A stretch of DNA of 8,431 bases from Candidatus Nomurabacteria bacterium (GCA_003157195.1 PMIU01000099.1:1-8431), one strand, 5' to 3'. Positions 1 through 6,765 are shown, counted from the first letter of the stretch. The notes: generated by a model from the letters alone, not told the origin. Translations and numbers: made by a program.

Positions 1-1
1 C

Positions 2-277
2 GATGGTTATACAGAAAATACAGTGACATTGGCAATCCGTATTGAGGCTGGTTATCCGATGGGACCACTAGATATGATGTACGTATACCCCCAAATTCAA
101 AGAAAGGACGGAAAACAAATAGTTGCAGCCGATGTTTTTCAAGCACTAGACCAGAAACAATTTCAGAGATGGTCCCGTCACAGAACTACTGATAATCCAT
201 GGGTGTTTGGACAGGATAGCATAGAGACACATTATTATCTTATCGAAGAAGCTTTTAATTTAGAACTTGCCAAATGA
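2..277 (+). CDS. Prokaryotic E2 (ubiquitin-conjugating-like) protein, 5' truncated
   Basis: This is the C-terminal 91 residues of a protein whose start lies left of the window; the frame is open from base 2, so the GTG at 23 is internal. The visible part resembles the prokaryotic E2 family E proteins: a G-Y-P-x-G-P-x-D-M-x-Y-V-Y-P segment (the E2 beta-strand and proline turn), then a Q-R-W-S-R-H motif and a C-terminal helix after W-V-F-G-Q-D-S. In such operons the E2-like protein accepts an activated ubiquitin-like modifier from the E1 and passes it to a target. No cysteine is present in the visible part, so a classical catalytic cysteine would have to lie upstream; otherwise the enzyme is noncanonical. 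Its TGA stop overlaps the next ATG (ATGA), which implies translational coupling to the JAB-E1 gene. Family call is from motif memory plus operon context. Confidence 0.75.
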   Translation, partial: DGYTENTVTLAIRIEAGYPMGPLDMMYVYPQIQRKDGKQIVAADVFQALDQKQFQRWSRHRTTDNPWVFGQDSIETHYYLIEEAFNLELAK

Positions 278-1671
278 AAGTTACACTCACTTTAACCGAA
301 GACCAACATCAAGAACTTAAGAAACACCTATTCCCTGGTGATGGTTTGGAGGCAGTAGCTTTTATCGCTTGTAGCAGAGCCAAGGGTGGTGAACGACATC
401 GGCTACTCGCCAAGGCAATATTTCCCATACCTCATGAAAAATGTAAGCGAGAAAAGAACTCAGTTTCCTGGGATGCGCCAGATAATATTGAAGCTCTCCT
501 CGCTCGAGCTGAGATTGAAAAACTAAGCTTGGTAAAAGTTCACAGCCATCCGCAAGGTTTTGGTAGATTTTCTGAAGTTGATGATGCAAGTGACGCTGAA
601 CTTCTACCGACACTTCGTTCGTGGATTGAAGCTGATGTACCTCACGGAAGCGCAATTATGCTTCCTGATGGAAAATTGATTGGAAGATACACATGGAATG
701 ATAAGGTTATGGAGGAATTTGATGGAATAGGTATTATAGGTTCTTCCTTAAATTTTTCATGGAAAGAAAAAGCTGGCGAAATTAATCCAGAGTTTGGTTC
801 TTCTCACGATCAGGCCTTTGGTGAAGGAACAACTCGTCGTCTTAAAAAACTTCGTATTGCCATAGTGGGAGTCTCAGGCACAGGAGGTCCAGTTATTGAG
901 CAGCTGGCGCGTCTTGGGGTTGGGCATCTTGTGCTAATTGATGACGACAAAATAGAAGAACGTAATCTTAATCGCATCCCATTCGCAACGGCGGAAGATG
1001 CTAAAGCCGGAGTAGAAAAAGTTGTAAGTGCCGCGAATGATATTACCCGAAAAGGGTTGGAAACGACAGTATCATATATTATTGGAACAGTGCAAACTCC
1101 TGAAGCCATACGAGCCATATCGGAGTGTGACGTACTTTTTGGATGCGTTGATACTGCGCATGGCAGATTTATTATGAATCTGGCTGCAAGCCACTATCTT
1201 CTGCCATATTTTGATATAGGAATTTTACTTGATGCAGAACAAGAGGGTGAAAAACGTGGAGTCATAAAAGATATTCTTGGTACTATACATTATCTTGTTC
1301 CGGGTCGTTCTAGTTTACTAACGAGGGACAAATTTACTATGGACGATGTTAGAGCAGAGGGTTTGCACCAAAACGATCCTATCGCCGCAAAACAGCAAGT
1401 TGAAGATAAATACATAAAGGGCATGCGAGTGAATCGTCCGGCAGTCATAAGTGTTAACACGCTTGCTGCTTCTGTCGCGGTCAATGATTTCCTTGCTCGT
1501 CTGCATCCGTATAGAAAATTAAAAAATTCAGAAATTGCATCTATCGAATTTAGCCTGGGCGAACTTCGTTTTACGACTGACGAAGAAATGGAAACATGTG
1601 ATATCATGAAATCATGTGTTGGTTACGGAGACAAAAAACCGCTTCTTGGCCTTCCCGAATTAAGTGAATAA
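274..1671 (+). CDS. JAB/JAMM peptidase fused to ThiF/E1 adenylating enzyme
   Basis: A 465-residue two-domain protein. Residues 1-150 form a JAB/MPN metalloprotease domain with a complete JAMM signature: E26, H90-S-H92-P, S100 and D103 at the canonical H-x-H-x7-S-x2-D spacing. It is expected to be a zinc isopeptidase that trims the modifier precursor or removes it from targets. Residues 190-350 form a ThiF/E1 adenylation domain: nucleotide loop G199-V-S-G-T-G-G205, acidic strand D223-D-D225, R230-x-x-N233-R234, and catalytic-type D293 with R298. This domain would adenylate the C-terminus of the ubiquitin-like protein. The tail carries C442 and C448 followed by G-Y-G-D and P-L-L-G-L-P; one of these cysteines could be the thioester residue or both could bind metal. 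The start is fixed by the ATGA overlap with the E2 gene. Processing and activation are thus combined in one chain, as in multiubiquitin/E2/JAB-E1 operons. Confidence 0.92.
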   Translation: MKVTLTLTEDQHQELKKHLFPGDGLEAVAFIACSRAKGGERHRLLAKAIFPIPHEKCKREKNSVSWDAPDNIEALLARAEIEKLSLVKVHSHPQGFGRFSEVDDASDAELLPTLRSWIEADVPHGSAIMLPDGKLIGRYTWNDKVMEEFDGIGIIGSSLNFSWKEKAGEINPEFGSSHDQAFGEGTTRRLKKLRIAIVGVSGTGGPVIEQLARLGVGHLVLIDDDKIEERNLNRIPFATAEDAKAGVEKVVSAANDITRKGLETTVSYIIGTVQTPEAIRAISECDVLFGCVDTAHGRFIMNLAASHYLLPYFDIGILLDAEQEGEKRGVIKDILGTIHYLVPGRSSLLTRDKFTMDDVRAEGLHQNDPIAAKQQVEDKYIKGMRVNRPAVISVNTLAASVAVNDFLARLHPYRKLKNSEIASIEFSLGELRFTTDEEMETCDIMKSCVGYGDKKPLLGLPELSE

Positions 1672-1675
1672 AAAT

Positions 1676-2047
1676 ATGTTAAAAAAGGTTTGGAAATTCA
1701 TATCAAATTTCTTTAGTCAAAAGAAAAATATTTCCCCATCTAAAACAAAAGATGGTCTGTATGTATTCAAGATAGCAGAGAATCATTTACCAGAAAAATT
1801 AGAACCAAAAATCTTATATATTCTCAAGGAGGACGGCGTTCCTTGGGAAGCTGTTATGATCTGCCCTTGTGGCTGTGGAGCAAAACTTGAGCTGAATCTT
1901 TTGCCTGACGAACGACCGCTCTGGGGTTATAAAATAAATAGAAAAGGATTGCCAACTTTATATCCATCTGTAAATAGAAAAATTGGCTGCAGGTCTCATT
2001 TCTTTTTAAGACAAGGGAAAATTATTTGGGCGGAGTCGTATGATTGA
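1676..2047 (+). CDS. DUF6527-type small cysteine-rich protein of the ubiquitin-like operon
   Basis: Third gene of the conjugation operon. I prefer the ATG at 1676, four bases after the E1 stop (123 aa); an in-frame GTG at 1664 would add four residues and overlap the E1 gene by 8 bases. Neither start has a clear Shine-Dalgarno. The core has a C-P-C-G-C-G cluster (codons near 1862-1877) and ends in G-C-R-S-H-F-F-L-R followed by a short strand with W. This pattern fits the DUF6527 family, a regular companion of prokaryotic E2/JAB-E1 genes. The clustered Cys suggest a metal site, and the invariant-looking S-H pair could be catalytic; I recall proposals that members are proteases acting on the modifier, but the sequence alone does not show this. 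An N-terminal basic and aromatic stretch (K-K-V-W-K-F-I-S-N-F-F) precedes the conserved core and may be an add-on helix. Confidence 0.75.
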   Translation: MLKKVWKFISNFFSQKKNISPSKTKDGLYVFKIAENHLPEKLEPKILYILKEDGVPWEAVMICPCGCGAKLELNLLPDERPLWGYKINRKGLPTLYPSVNRKIGCRSHFFLRQGKIIWAESYD

Positions 2048-2057
2048 TGGGCACCTC

Positions 2058-3350
2058 TTAACTTACTGTTAGTTTTTTGTCCTTCAAAAATATCTTACTC
2101 TTAATACAACTCAGTACTTCCCGCTTCTCCAAAAGCGTGCCGTGCTTGAGCATATATTTTGCAAAAGTCTTGATGGAAATATCTTTGTGTTTTTTAGACT
2201 TCGGTAAATCCTGCTTCAGCACCCCAGTCTGAAAGAGTGCGTAGCGGGCTACTTCTTTTTCCAGTTTTTGTTTAAGCTCGTTTTTGTCCAAATTCATTTC
2301 TTCAATAATCGGGAACATCTCGTCTATCAGGATTTGCTCGCTGACTGATTCGTTCGGACAGTCCTGATCTTTTACTTTGGTACATCGATAGTAGACATGG
2401 GCATTAAATCCACCATCTTTTAATTCTTTGATTTTTTCTTCGGCTGTGATCCCTGACTGGCAGTATCCACAGTTGAGCATCCTAGTAAAAGCAAACTCTC
2501 TGCCGTATGCTTTTTTCTTTTCGACTTTGATTTTTATTTGCACGGCTTCAAACAATTCTTTTGTAATAATCGGCATATGTTTACCTTGATACCATTCTCC
2601 ACTACCTAAGGGATACTCAAATACCCCGTAGTAGAAAGTCATGCGTAAAATTCTGTAAATATTGCCCAGGGTTACATATTTATTGCCACGGCTCTTGAAA
2701 TCAATTTCCTTGAGCCATTTGTAAATTTTCCGGCCAGAGTAATTTTCTTTAGCTACTTTTTCAAACATTTCTTTAATCACCGGGGCTCTTTTTGGATCAA
2801 TGAGCGACTGACATTTCTCGTCTTTGTTTTTACTGTTTAAGTATCCAATTGGAGCGACTGATGGACGCAACCCCATCTCGACTATCGCTCGCAGGCCTCG
2901 TTTCACGTTTATTACTTTGTTATCATTTTCCAGTTTCGCCTGACTTCCCAAAATCATCAGCAAGAATTTCTCATTCGGATTGTTGGTAAATTTCTGACCG
3001 CCAAATGTTCTGATTTCTTTGAGTAGTCCTTGATCCATAAGATCCACAATTCGGCCCAAATCTCCGGCATTTCTGGAAATTCTATCCGGCGCCCAGGTCA
3101 AAATTCCATCAAATTTTTTCTGCTTGATTTCATCCACGATTTCGTTGAAGACTGGACGAGCCCCGGCTTCCTTGGCAGAGTGAGATTCTTGCTTGGTGAC
3201 TACGATTTCCAAATTTTCAGCCAGTGCCATTTTTTCCATTTCCTTAATCTGGCTGCCAATGGATAAGACCTGCTGGTCCTCTTGCTCGGTGCTTTTCCTT
3301 GCGTAAAGGCAATATTTTACTCTTATGGGGATTGCTGCTTTTTTCGCCAT
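2058..3350 (-). CDS. Large serine recombinase (resolvase/integrase family)
   Basis: Site-specific recombinase of the serine family, about 430 aa. The N-terminal catalytic domain has Y-x-R-K-S (nucleophile S20 counting from the ATG at 3350), S-I-G-S-Q, and D89-R-I-S-R-N94 with the following G-D-L-G-R helix. A central recombinase domain follows, with the P-I-G-Y-L and G-R-K-I-Y-K-W-L segments. Then comes a zinc-ribbon with C294-x2-C297 and C323-x7-C331, and a basic C-terminal tail. It would catalyse integration, excision or inversion through a 5'-phosphoserine intermediate at att-like sites. The frame extends to a GTG at 3416 and in-frame ATGs occur at 3380 and 3365. I chose 3350 because family members begin about ten residues before the K-Y-x-x-Y-A-R-K-S motif; AGGGG lies just upstream, though very close. 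Its stop is 10 bases from the converging DUF6527 gene. It resembles recombinases I associate with Patescibacteria. Confidence 0.9.
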   Translation of the reverse strand: MAKKAAIPIRVKYCLYARKSTEQEDQQVLSIGSQIKEMEKMALAENLEIVVTKQESHSAKEAGARPVFNEIVDEIKQKKFDGILTWAPDRISRNAGDLGRIVDLMDQGLLKEIRTFGGQKFTNNPNEKFLLMILGSQAKLENDNKVINVKRGLRAIVEMGLRPSVAPIGYLNSKNKDEKCQSLIDPKRAPVIKEMFEKVAKENYSGRKIYKWLKEIDFKSRGNKYVTLGNIYRILRMTFYYGVFEYPLGSGEWYQGKHMPIITKELFEAVQIKIKVEKKKAYGREFAFTRMLNCGYCQSGITAEEKIKELKDGGFNAHVYYRCTKVKDQDCPNESVSEQILIDEMFPIIEEMNLDKNELKQKLEKEVARYALFQTGVLKQDLPKSKKHKDISIKTFAKYMLKHGTLLEKREVLSCIKSKIFLKDKKLTVS

Positions 3351-3398
3351 TACCCCTACTGGCATTTGGTCTATGTTCATACCTAAGGAATGACGCAA

Positions 3399-3424
3399 CC
3401 CCTGCGAGGAGTCCACGAGGGGTA
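3399..3424 (-). repeat. Imperfect palindrome, left member of an inverted repeat pair
   Basis: Read on the - strand from 3424 to 3399, it begins TACCCCT and ends CTCGCAGGGG. It is partly self-complementary: CCCCT with a following CG pairs with CG-AGGGG. The same TACCCCT...CTCGCAGG frame recurs on the + strand at 5532-5559, so the two copies face each other across the restriction-modification module. A further TACCCCT lies at 3351-3357 on the + strand, immediately upstream of the preferred recombinase start. Position next to the recombinase 5' end suggests a recombination or operator site; this is inference. Confidence 0.4.
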
Positions 3425-3460
3425 GTTGGCAAGATGTTGGTAACTAATTTTCTAAAAATC

Positions 3461-3489
3461 TTTTAAAATGAAGCTAAAAATGGTATACT
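3461..3489 (+). promoter_or_regulatory. Candidate promoter for the restriction-modification operon
   Basis: A TATACT hexamer at 3484-3489 is preceded by TGG, giving a TGn extended -10. A weak TTTTAA -35 sits 17 bases upstream at 3461-3466. The leader downstream is purine-rich, with GGAG, GAGG and GGGG at 3494-3513. This is the only good promoter-like match in the 3417-3528 gap between the divergent recombinase and methyltransferase genes. Confidence 0.5.
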
Positions 3490-3528
3490 TTTTGGAGTTT
3501 TTGAGGTTTGGGGTTTAACAAAAAAAAC

Positions 3529-4344
3529 ATGCAAAAACCATATTACGAAAAATCAAAATTTAAGTTATATAATGCAGATTGCCTAAAAATTTTAGCGGAA
3601 CTTGATGAAAATTCAGTTGACATGGTTTTTGCAGATCCTCCCTACTTACTTTCAAATGATGGTTTCTCTGTTCATGCTGGAAAACGTGTAAGTGTAAATA
3701 AAGGTGAATGGGATAAAAGTAATGGATTAAAAAAAGATTTTGAATTTCATTTAGAATGGATAAAGGCCGTTAAGCGTGTATTAAAACCAAGTGGAACAAT
3801 CTGGATTAGCGGAACTTACCATTCAATTTATCAATGCGGTTTTGCACTTCAAGTTGCTGGATTTCATGTGCTTAATGATGTTGCATGGTTTAAACCGAAC
3901 GCTTCGCCAAATTTAAGTTGTCGTTTTTTTACTGCGAGTCACGAGACACTTGTATGGGCAAGGAAAGACAAAAAAGCAAAACATATTTTTAATTATGATT
4001 TGATGAAGAATGGTACCTGGCCAGAAGACGCGTTAAAAAAGCCGGGACTTCAAATGCGCTCAGTTTGGTCTATGGGAACTCCAAAACCAATTGAAAAAAA
4101 ATTTGGTAAACACCCAACACAAAAACCAGAAGCTCTATTGAAAAGAGTTATATTAGCAAGTACCAACAAAGGCGACTTAATAGTTGATCCATTTACAGGA
4201 AGCTCGACGACTGGAATTATGGCTTATCTTTATGGAAGAAATTTTATCGGCATTGACCTTGAAAAGAAATATCTTGATTTATCTATAAAAAGATTTGAGG
4301 AATTAGATAAAAATTTAAAAAACAAATTAAAAGATAAAAAATAA
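3529..4344 (+). CDS. dpnA: DpnA-like (M2.DpnII-type) adenine DNA methyltransferase, GATC-type
   Basis: A 271-residue beta-class N6-adenine methyltransferase: the catalytic motif D36-P-P-Y39 comes before the S-adenosylmethionine-binding motif D220-P-F-T-G-S-S-T-T-G229. Similarity to pneumococcal DpnA runs along the length: M-x-K-P-Y-Y-x-K at the start, F-A-D-P-P-Y-x-L-S-N, V-S-V-x-K-G-x-W-D-K, P-N-L-S-C-R-F-F-T, and G-K-H-P-T-Q-K-P-E. It should methylate the A of GATC and protect host DNA from the endonuclease encoded one base downstream. An upstream TTG at 3508 is in frame, but the ATG at 3529 matches the DpnA N-terminus. In DpnII systems DpnA can act on single-stranded incoming DNA and works beside a Dam-like DpnM; no DpnM-type gene is in this window, the position upstream being taken by the recombinase. 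Recognition of GATC is inferred from homology. Confidence 0.92.
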   Translation: MQKPYYEKSKFKLYNADCLKILAELDENSVDMVFADPPYLLSNDGFSVHAGKRVSVNKGEWDKSNGLKKDFEFHLEWIKAVKRVLKPSGTIWISGTYHSIYQCGFALQVAGFHVLNDVAWFKPNASPNLSCRFFTASHETLVWARKDKKAKHIFNYDLMKNGTWPEDALKKPGLQMRSVWSMGTPKPIEKKFGKHPTQKPEALLKRVILASTNKGDLIVDPFTGSSTTGIMAYLYGRNFIGIDLEKKYLDLSIKRFEELDKNLKNKLKDKK

Positions 4345-4345
4345 A

Positions 4346-5206
4346 ATGAAAAAAGATTTTAAAAATTTAGTTAGTACATTTAAAAATTCGATTAAAACTT
4401 GGGATTATTTTGTCAACTGGAAGAAGGTTTTTTCTAACAGTTCAGAATTAGAAATTCTACTTAATAAATTGAATTACCTTTTAGGTAAACAAAATTTAAA
4501 AAAGGAATTCATAAAATTATATTCATCCAATCCTGATATTGCAAAAGCCCTACCGGTCTTACTAGCTATACGTGAAAAAAACATTGAATTTTTTGATCCT
4601 GAAACAAAAAAAAGTATATTTTTTAATTTCAATAAAACGGGAGATAAAAATGCTGATGAATATTATACATTTATAGAAAAAACAGGTCTTAGTAAATTAT
4701 TCCAAGAAGATGGAATTAAAAATCTTGTTGATTATGTAATTGGAGTAGAGGTTGGACTTGATAGTAATGGAAGAAAAAATCGCGGAGGTACCCTTATGGA
4801 AGATGTTGTAGAAGTTTATGTTTCAAAGTTTTGTAAGGAAAAGGGTTTAGAATATTTAACACAAGCTAATGCTAAAAGAATAAAAAATCAATGGGGATTT
4901 AATGTCGTCGTTGATAAATCTAGTAGGAGTTTTGATTTTGCTATTTATAATCCTAAAAGTAAAAAGATTAAACTTGTAGAAGTAAATTTTTATAATGGCG
5001 GTGGATCAAAACTAAAAGCAGTTTGTGGAGAATTTAAGAGTCTATATGGTGAACTTAAAAAACAAGACATCAATTTTATCTGGATTACTGATGGCTTAGG
5101 TTGGAATACCACCCTTAGACCACTTGAAGAAACATATAACAATAATGAGTATGTTTTTAATTTAAGCATGCTTGAGGGTGGGATATTGAATGAACTCAAG
5201 TGGTAA
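4346..5206 (+). CDS. dpnB: DpnII-like restriction endonuclease, GATC-type
   Basis: A 286-residue type II endonuclease that should cut unmethylated GATC. It parallels DpnII in length and in several blocks: the N-terminal W-D-Y-F region, N-L-V-D-Y-V-x-G-V-E-V-G-x-D-x-N-G-R-K-N-R (around residues 126-146), F-D197-F-A-I, V-E212-V-N214-F-Y-x-G-x-G-S-K-L, and I-T-D-G-x-G-W. D197 and E212-x-N214 fit a PD-(D/E)xK-type active site in which the usual lysine position is asparagine, as I recall for this family. The ATG follows the methyltransferase stop by one base, with no clear ribosome-binding site, so translation is probably coupled. Very A+T-rich codon use compared with the flanking recombinase and JAB-E1 genes suggests a separate origin. 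The gene looks intact, so the methyltransferase must protect the chromosome. Confidence 0.92.
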   Translation: MKKDFKNLVSTFKNSIKTWDYFVNWKKVFSNSSELEILLNKLNYLLGKQNLKKEFIKLYSSNPDIAKALPVLLAIREKNIEFFDPETKKSIFFNFNKTGDKNADEYYTFIEKTGLSKLFQEDGIKNLVDYVIGVEVGLDSNGRKNRGGTLMEDVVEVYVSKFCKEKGLEYLTQANAKRIKNQWGFNVVVDKSSRSFDFAIYNPKSKKIKLVEVNFYNGGGSKLKAVCGEFKSLYGELKKQDINFIWITDGLGWNTTLRPLEETYNNNEYVFNLSMLEGGILNELKW

Positions 5207-5260
5207 TTTATGTTTAGTTATAACAGCTTTATTAAAATTAAGAATCGACTAAAAAATAAA

Positions 5261-5449
5261 ATGCCCCAAACAAAAAAAGGTGAAAAAATAGAAAATGCGA
5301 TGGAAAAAGAATACGGAACAGAACGAGGAAAGCGGATTTATTTTGCTTCAATCGTTAAAGGAAAAATTAAAGGGGTTGAGGGTAAGGGCGGAAAAGGAAC
5401 GCTTGCCAAAGCCAAGAAAACTTATAACAGAACTCATTCTCATGAATAA
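5261..5449 (+). CDS. Small basic protein, 62 aa, unknown function
   Basis: I do not recognise a named family. The protein reads K-K-G-E-K-I-E-N-A-M-E-K-E-Y-G, then G-K-R-I-Y-F-A-S-I-V-K-G-K-I-K-G-V-E and a Gly/Lys-rich tail. Similar short proteins with a K-G-E-K-I-x-x-A-M-x-x-x-Y-G pattern and a following Y-A-S segment are, from memory, common in phages and environmental genomes; this is not checked. The frame is open from an ATG at 5210, four bases after the endonuclease stop, which would add 17 residues. I prefer 5261 because the conserved-looking part starts there. It may be co-transcribed with the restriction-modification genes. Highly charged and glycine-rich, it has no membrane segment or cysteine. 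Confidence 0.5.
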   Translation: MPQTKKGEKIENAMEKEYGTERGKRIYFASIVKGKIKGVEGKGGKGTLAKAKKTYNRTHSHE

Positions 5450-5531
5450 AAATAAATTGGAACTGCGATACACGGTATAAAAAGAAAGATTTTTTTAACT
5501 AAGTTTGGGAAAAACTACATGATATGTAAAA

Positions 5532-5559
5532 TACCCCTACGAGCACAGCTCGCAGGTGG
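5532..5559 (+). repeat. Hairpin repeat, right member of the inverted repeat pair
   Basis: On the + strand it starts TACCCCT, continues ACGAG, and ends GCTCGCAGGTGG. It contains a perfect 5-bp hairpin, CGAGC (5540-5544) with GCTCG (5548-5552), loop ACA. The 5' TACCCCT and 3' CTCGCAGG parts match the - strand sequence at 3424-3399, with a similar spacer length (28 versus 26 bases in all). The intervening 2.1 kb holds the methyltransferase, endonuclease and small ORF. It lies just upstream of the transposase gene, so a role as an insertion-sequence end cannot be excluded. The rest of the 5450-5574 gap is A/T-rich, with no other clear signal. Confidence 0.4.
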
Positions 5560-5574
5560 CACAATTTCTCTTTA

Positions 5575-6744
5575 GTGGCAGGTCGACCAAAAAAAATGAG
5601 AAACAAAATTAGTACCTTGCCGTACGGGTATCAAAAAAAGATACGGGGAATTAACAGTCCGGAGGAAGTTATGGCCATGGCCAAAGAGCTTTCGGGTTTT
5701 AGAGAAAAATCGGAGTTTGTTCATGAGGAAGAAAACAAAGATGTTTTTGGAGAAAATTCAAAACAAACCAGTCTAGTGGTAACAACCTCCGAACCGCCTA
5801 TGCCGGAAGAAGCCAATAATCGTAGTCCGTGGTATGACATCGTAAATGATACTGAAGCCATGGTCATCGATCTGTATTCCAAAGGATTAACCACTCGTGA
5901 TATTTCCAATTTTTTGAAACGAGTAAATAAAATGGAAATTTCTCAGCCAGCTATTTCGGCGATTAACGATAAAGTTTTTCCTTTAATCAAGGAATGGCAA
6001 AGTCGTCCACTCTCATCCTGTTACCCAATTATATATTTGGACGGAATGCATTTCAAAGTTCGTGATTCGGGAAAAATTTCCTCAAAAGTTGCCTATATTG
6101 CTCTTGGAGTAAATCTGTATGGCCACAAAGAAATTATAGGAATCTGGATTAGTGAAACGGAAGGTGCGAAATTCTGGATGCACGTTTTGAACGAGCTAAA
6201 AAATCGGGGCGTGGATGACATACTCATCGCCTGTGTAGATGGGCTCAAAGGTTTCCCCGATGCCATTAAAGCTATCTTCCCTCGCACTGAAGTTCAAGTC
6301 TGTGTCGTCCATCAAATACGTCACACTCTGATGTTCATTGCCCATAAAGATAAAAAGAAATTTGCTGATTATCTTAAGACCGTATATATGGCATCAACCG
6401 AAGATGCCGCTCTACAAGCTCTGAAAGAAATGGAAAAACAGTGGCCACAGTATGGATCATATTTGAAGAGTTGGGAAAATCGTTGGACAGATCTTTCCCC
6501 ATTCTTTGCATATCCCGAAGCAATTAAGAGAATCATCTACACTACCAACACGATTGAAAATCTAAATCGTCAGTTTCGAAAAGTTACCAAAACGACACAA
6601 GTATTTCCGCACGATGAATCTCTTTTGAAACTACTTTGGTTGGCTCAAGCTGACATCAGCGAAAAATGGCGTGTCGCTACTCACAACTGGGGAGAAATTA
6701 TGGCTCAGTTAACTCTCTTGTTTCCAGATCGTATTCAGTTTTAA
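5575..6744 (+). CDS. IS256-family DDE transposase
   Basis: An apparently intact 389-residue mutator-type transposase. The catalytic triad is visible as D156 (Y-L-D-G-M-H-F-K-V-R), D222 (C-V-D-G-L-K-G-F-P-D-A-I) and E328 (T-T-N-T-I-E-N-L-N). The family's C243-x2-H246 motif lies in V-C-V-V-H-Q-I-R-H. An N-terminal helix-turn-helix-like segment (L-T-T-R-D-I-S-N-F-L, then I-S-Q-P-A-I-S) should bind the element ends, and W-x-x-x-P-F-F-x-Y-P lies before the E as in relatives. Start is a GTG; an ATG at 5596 (M-R-N-K) is the alternative. The poorly conserved residues 1-80 include an acidic stretch not typical of the core family. The codon use is less A-rich than the restriction genes to its left, consistent with independent arrival. 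Confidence 0.93.
   Translation: MAGRPKKMRNKISTLPYGYQKKIRGINSPEEVMAMAKELSGFREKSEFVHEEENKDVFGENSKQTSLVVTTSEPPMPEEANNRSPWYDIVNDTEAMVIDLYSKGLTTRDISNFLKRVNKMEISQPAISAINDKVFPLIKEWQSRPLSSCYPIIYLDGMHFKVRDSGKISSKVAYIALGVNLYGHKEIIGIWISETEGAKFWMHVLNELKNRGVDDILIACVDGLKGFPDAIKAIFPRTEVQVCVVHQIRHTLMFIAHKDKKKFADYLKTVYMASTEDAALQALKEMEKQWPQYGSYLKSWENRWTDLSPFFAYPEAIKRIIYTTNTIENLNRQFRKVTKTTQVFPHDESLLKLLWLAQADISEKWRVATHNWGEIMAQLTLLFPDRIQF
5575..6744. mobile_element. IS256-family insertion sequence, ends unresolved
   Basis: The coordinates are the minimum extent, that is, the transposase alone. I compared 5450-5574 with the reverse complement of 6745-6984 for terminal inverted repeats and found no convincing 15-25 bp match; the best was a six-base ACTGCG. 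A target duplication is likewise not seen. The element may be an end-deleted relic or have diverged ends. Confidence 0.5.
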
Positions 6745-6765
6745 TTATTAAAATGTATTAATTAA

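Noticed and set aside
362..1607. Several 60-105-residue - strand frames under the JAB-E1 gene
   Set aside because: Shadows of a gene with intact catalytic motifs; low-complexity Ser/Arg-rich translations.
3030..3266. 78-residue + strand frame inside the recombinase
   Set aside because: Antisense shadow of the conserved catalytic domain; no ribosome-binding site or family resemblance.
3244..3432. 62-residue - strand frame beginning at a TTG, overlapping the recombinase start
   Set aside because: Overlaps the well-supported recombinase in another frame, is Arg/Pro-rich in the way of shadow frames, and has no recognisable motif.
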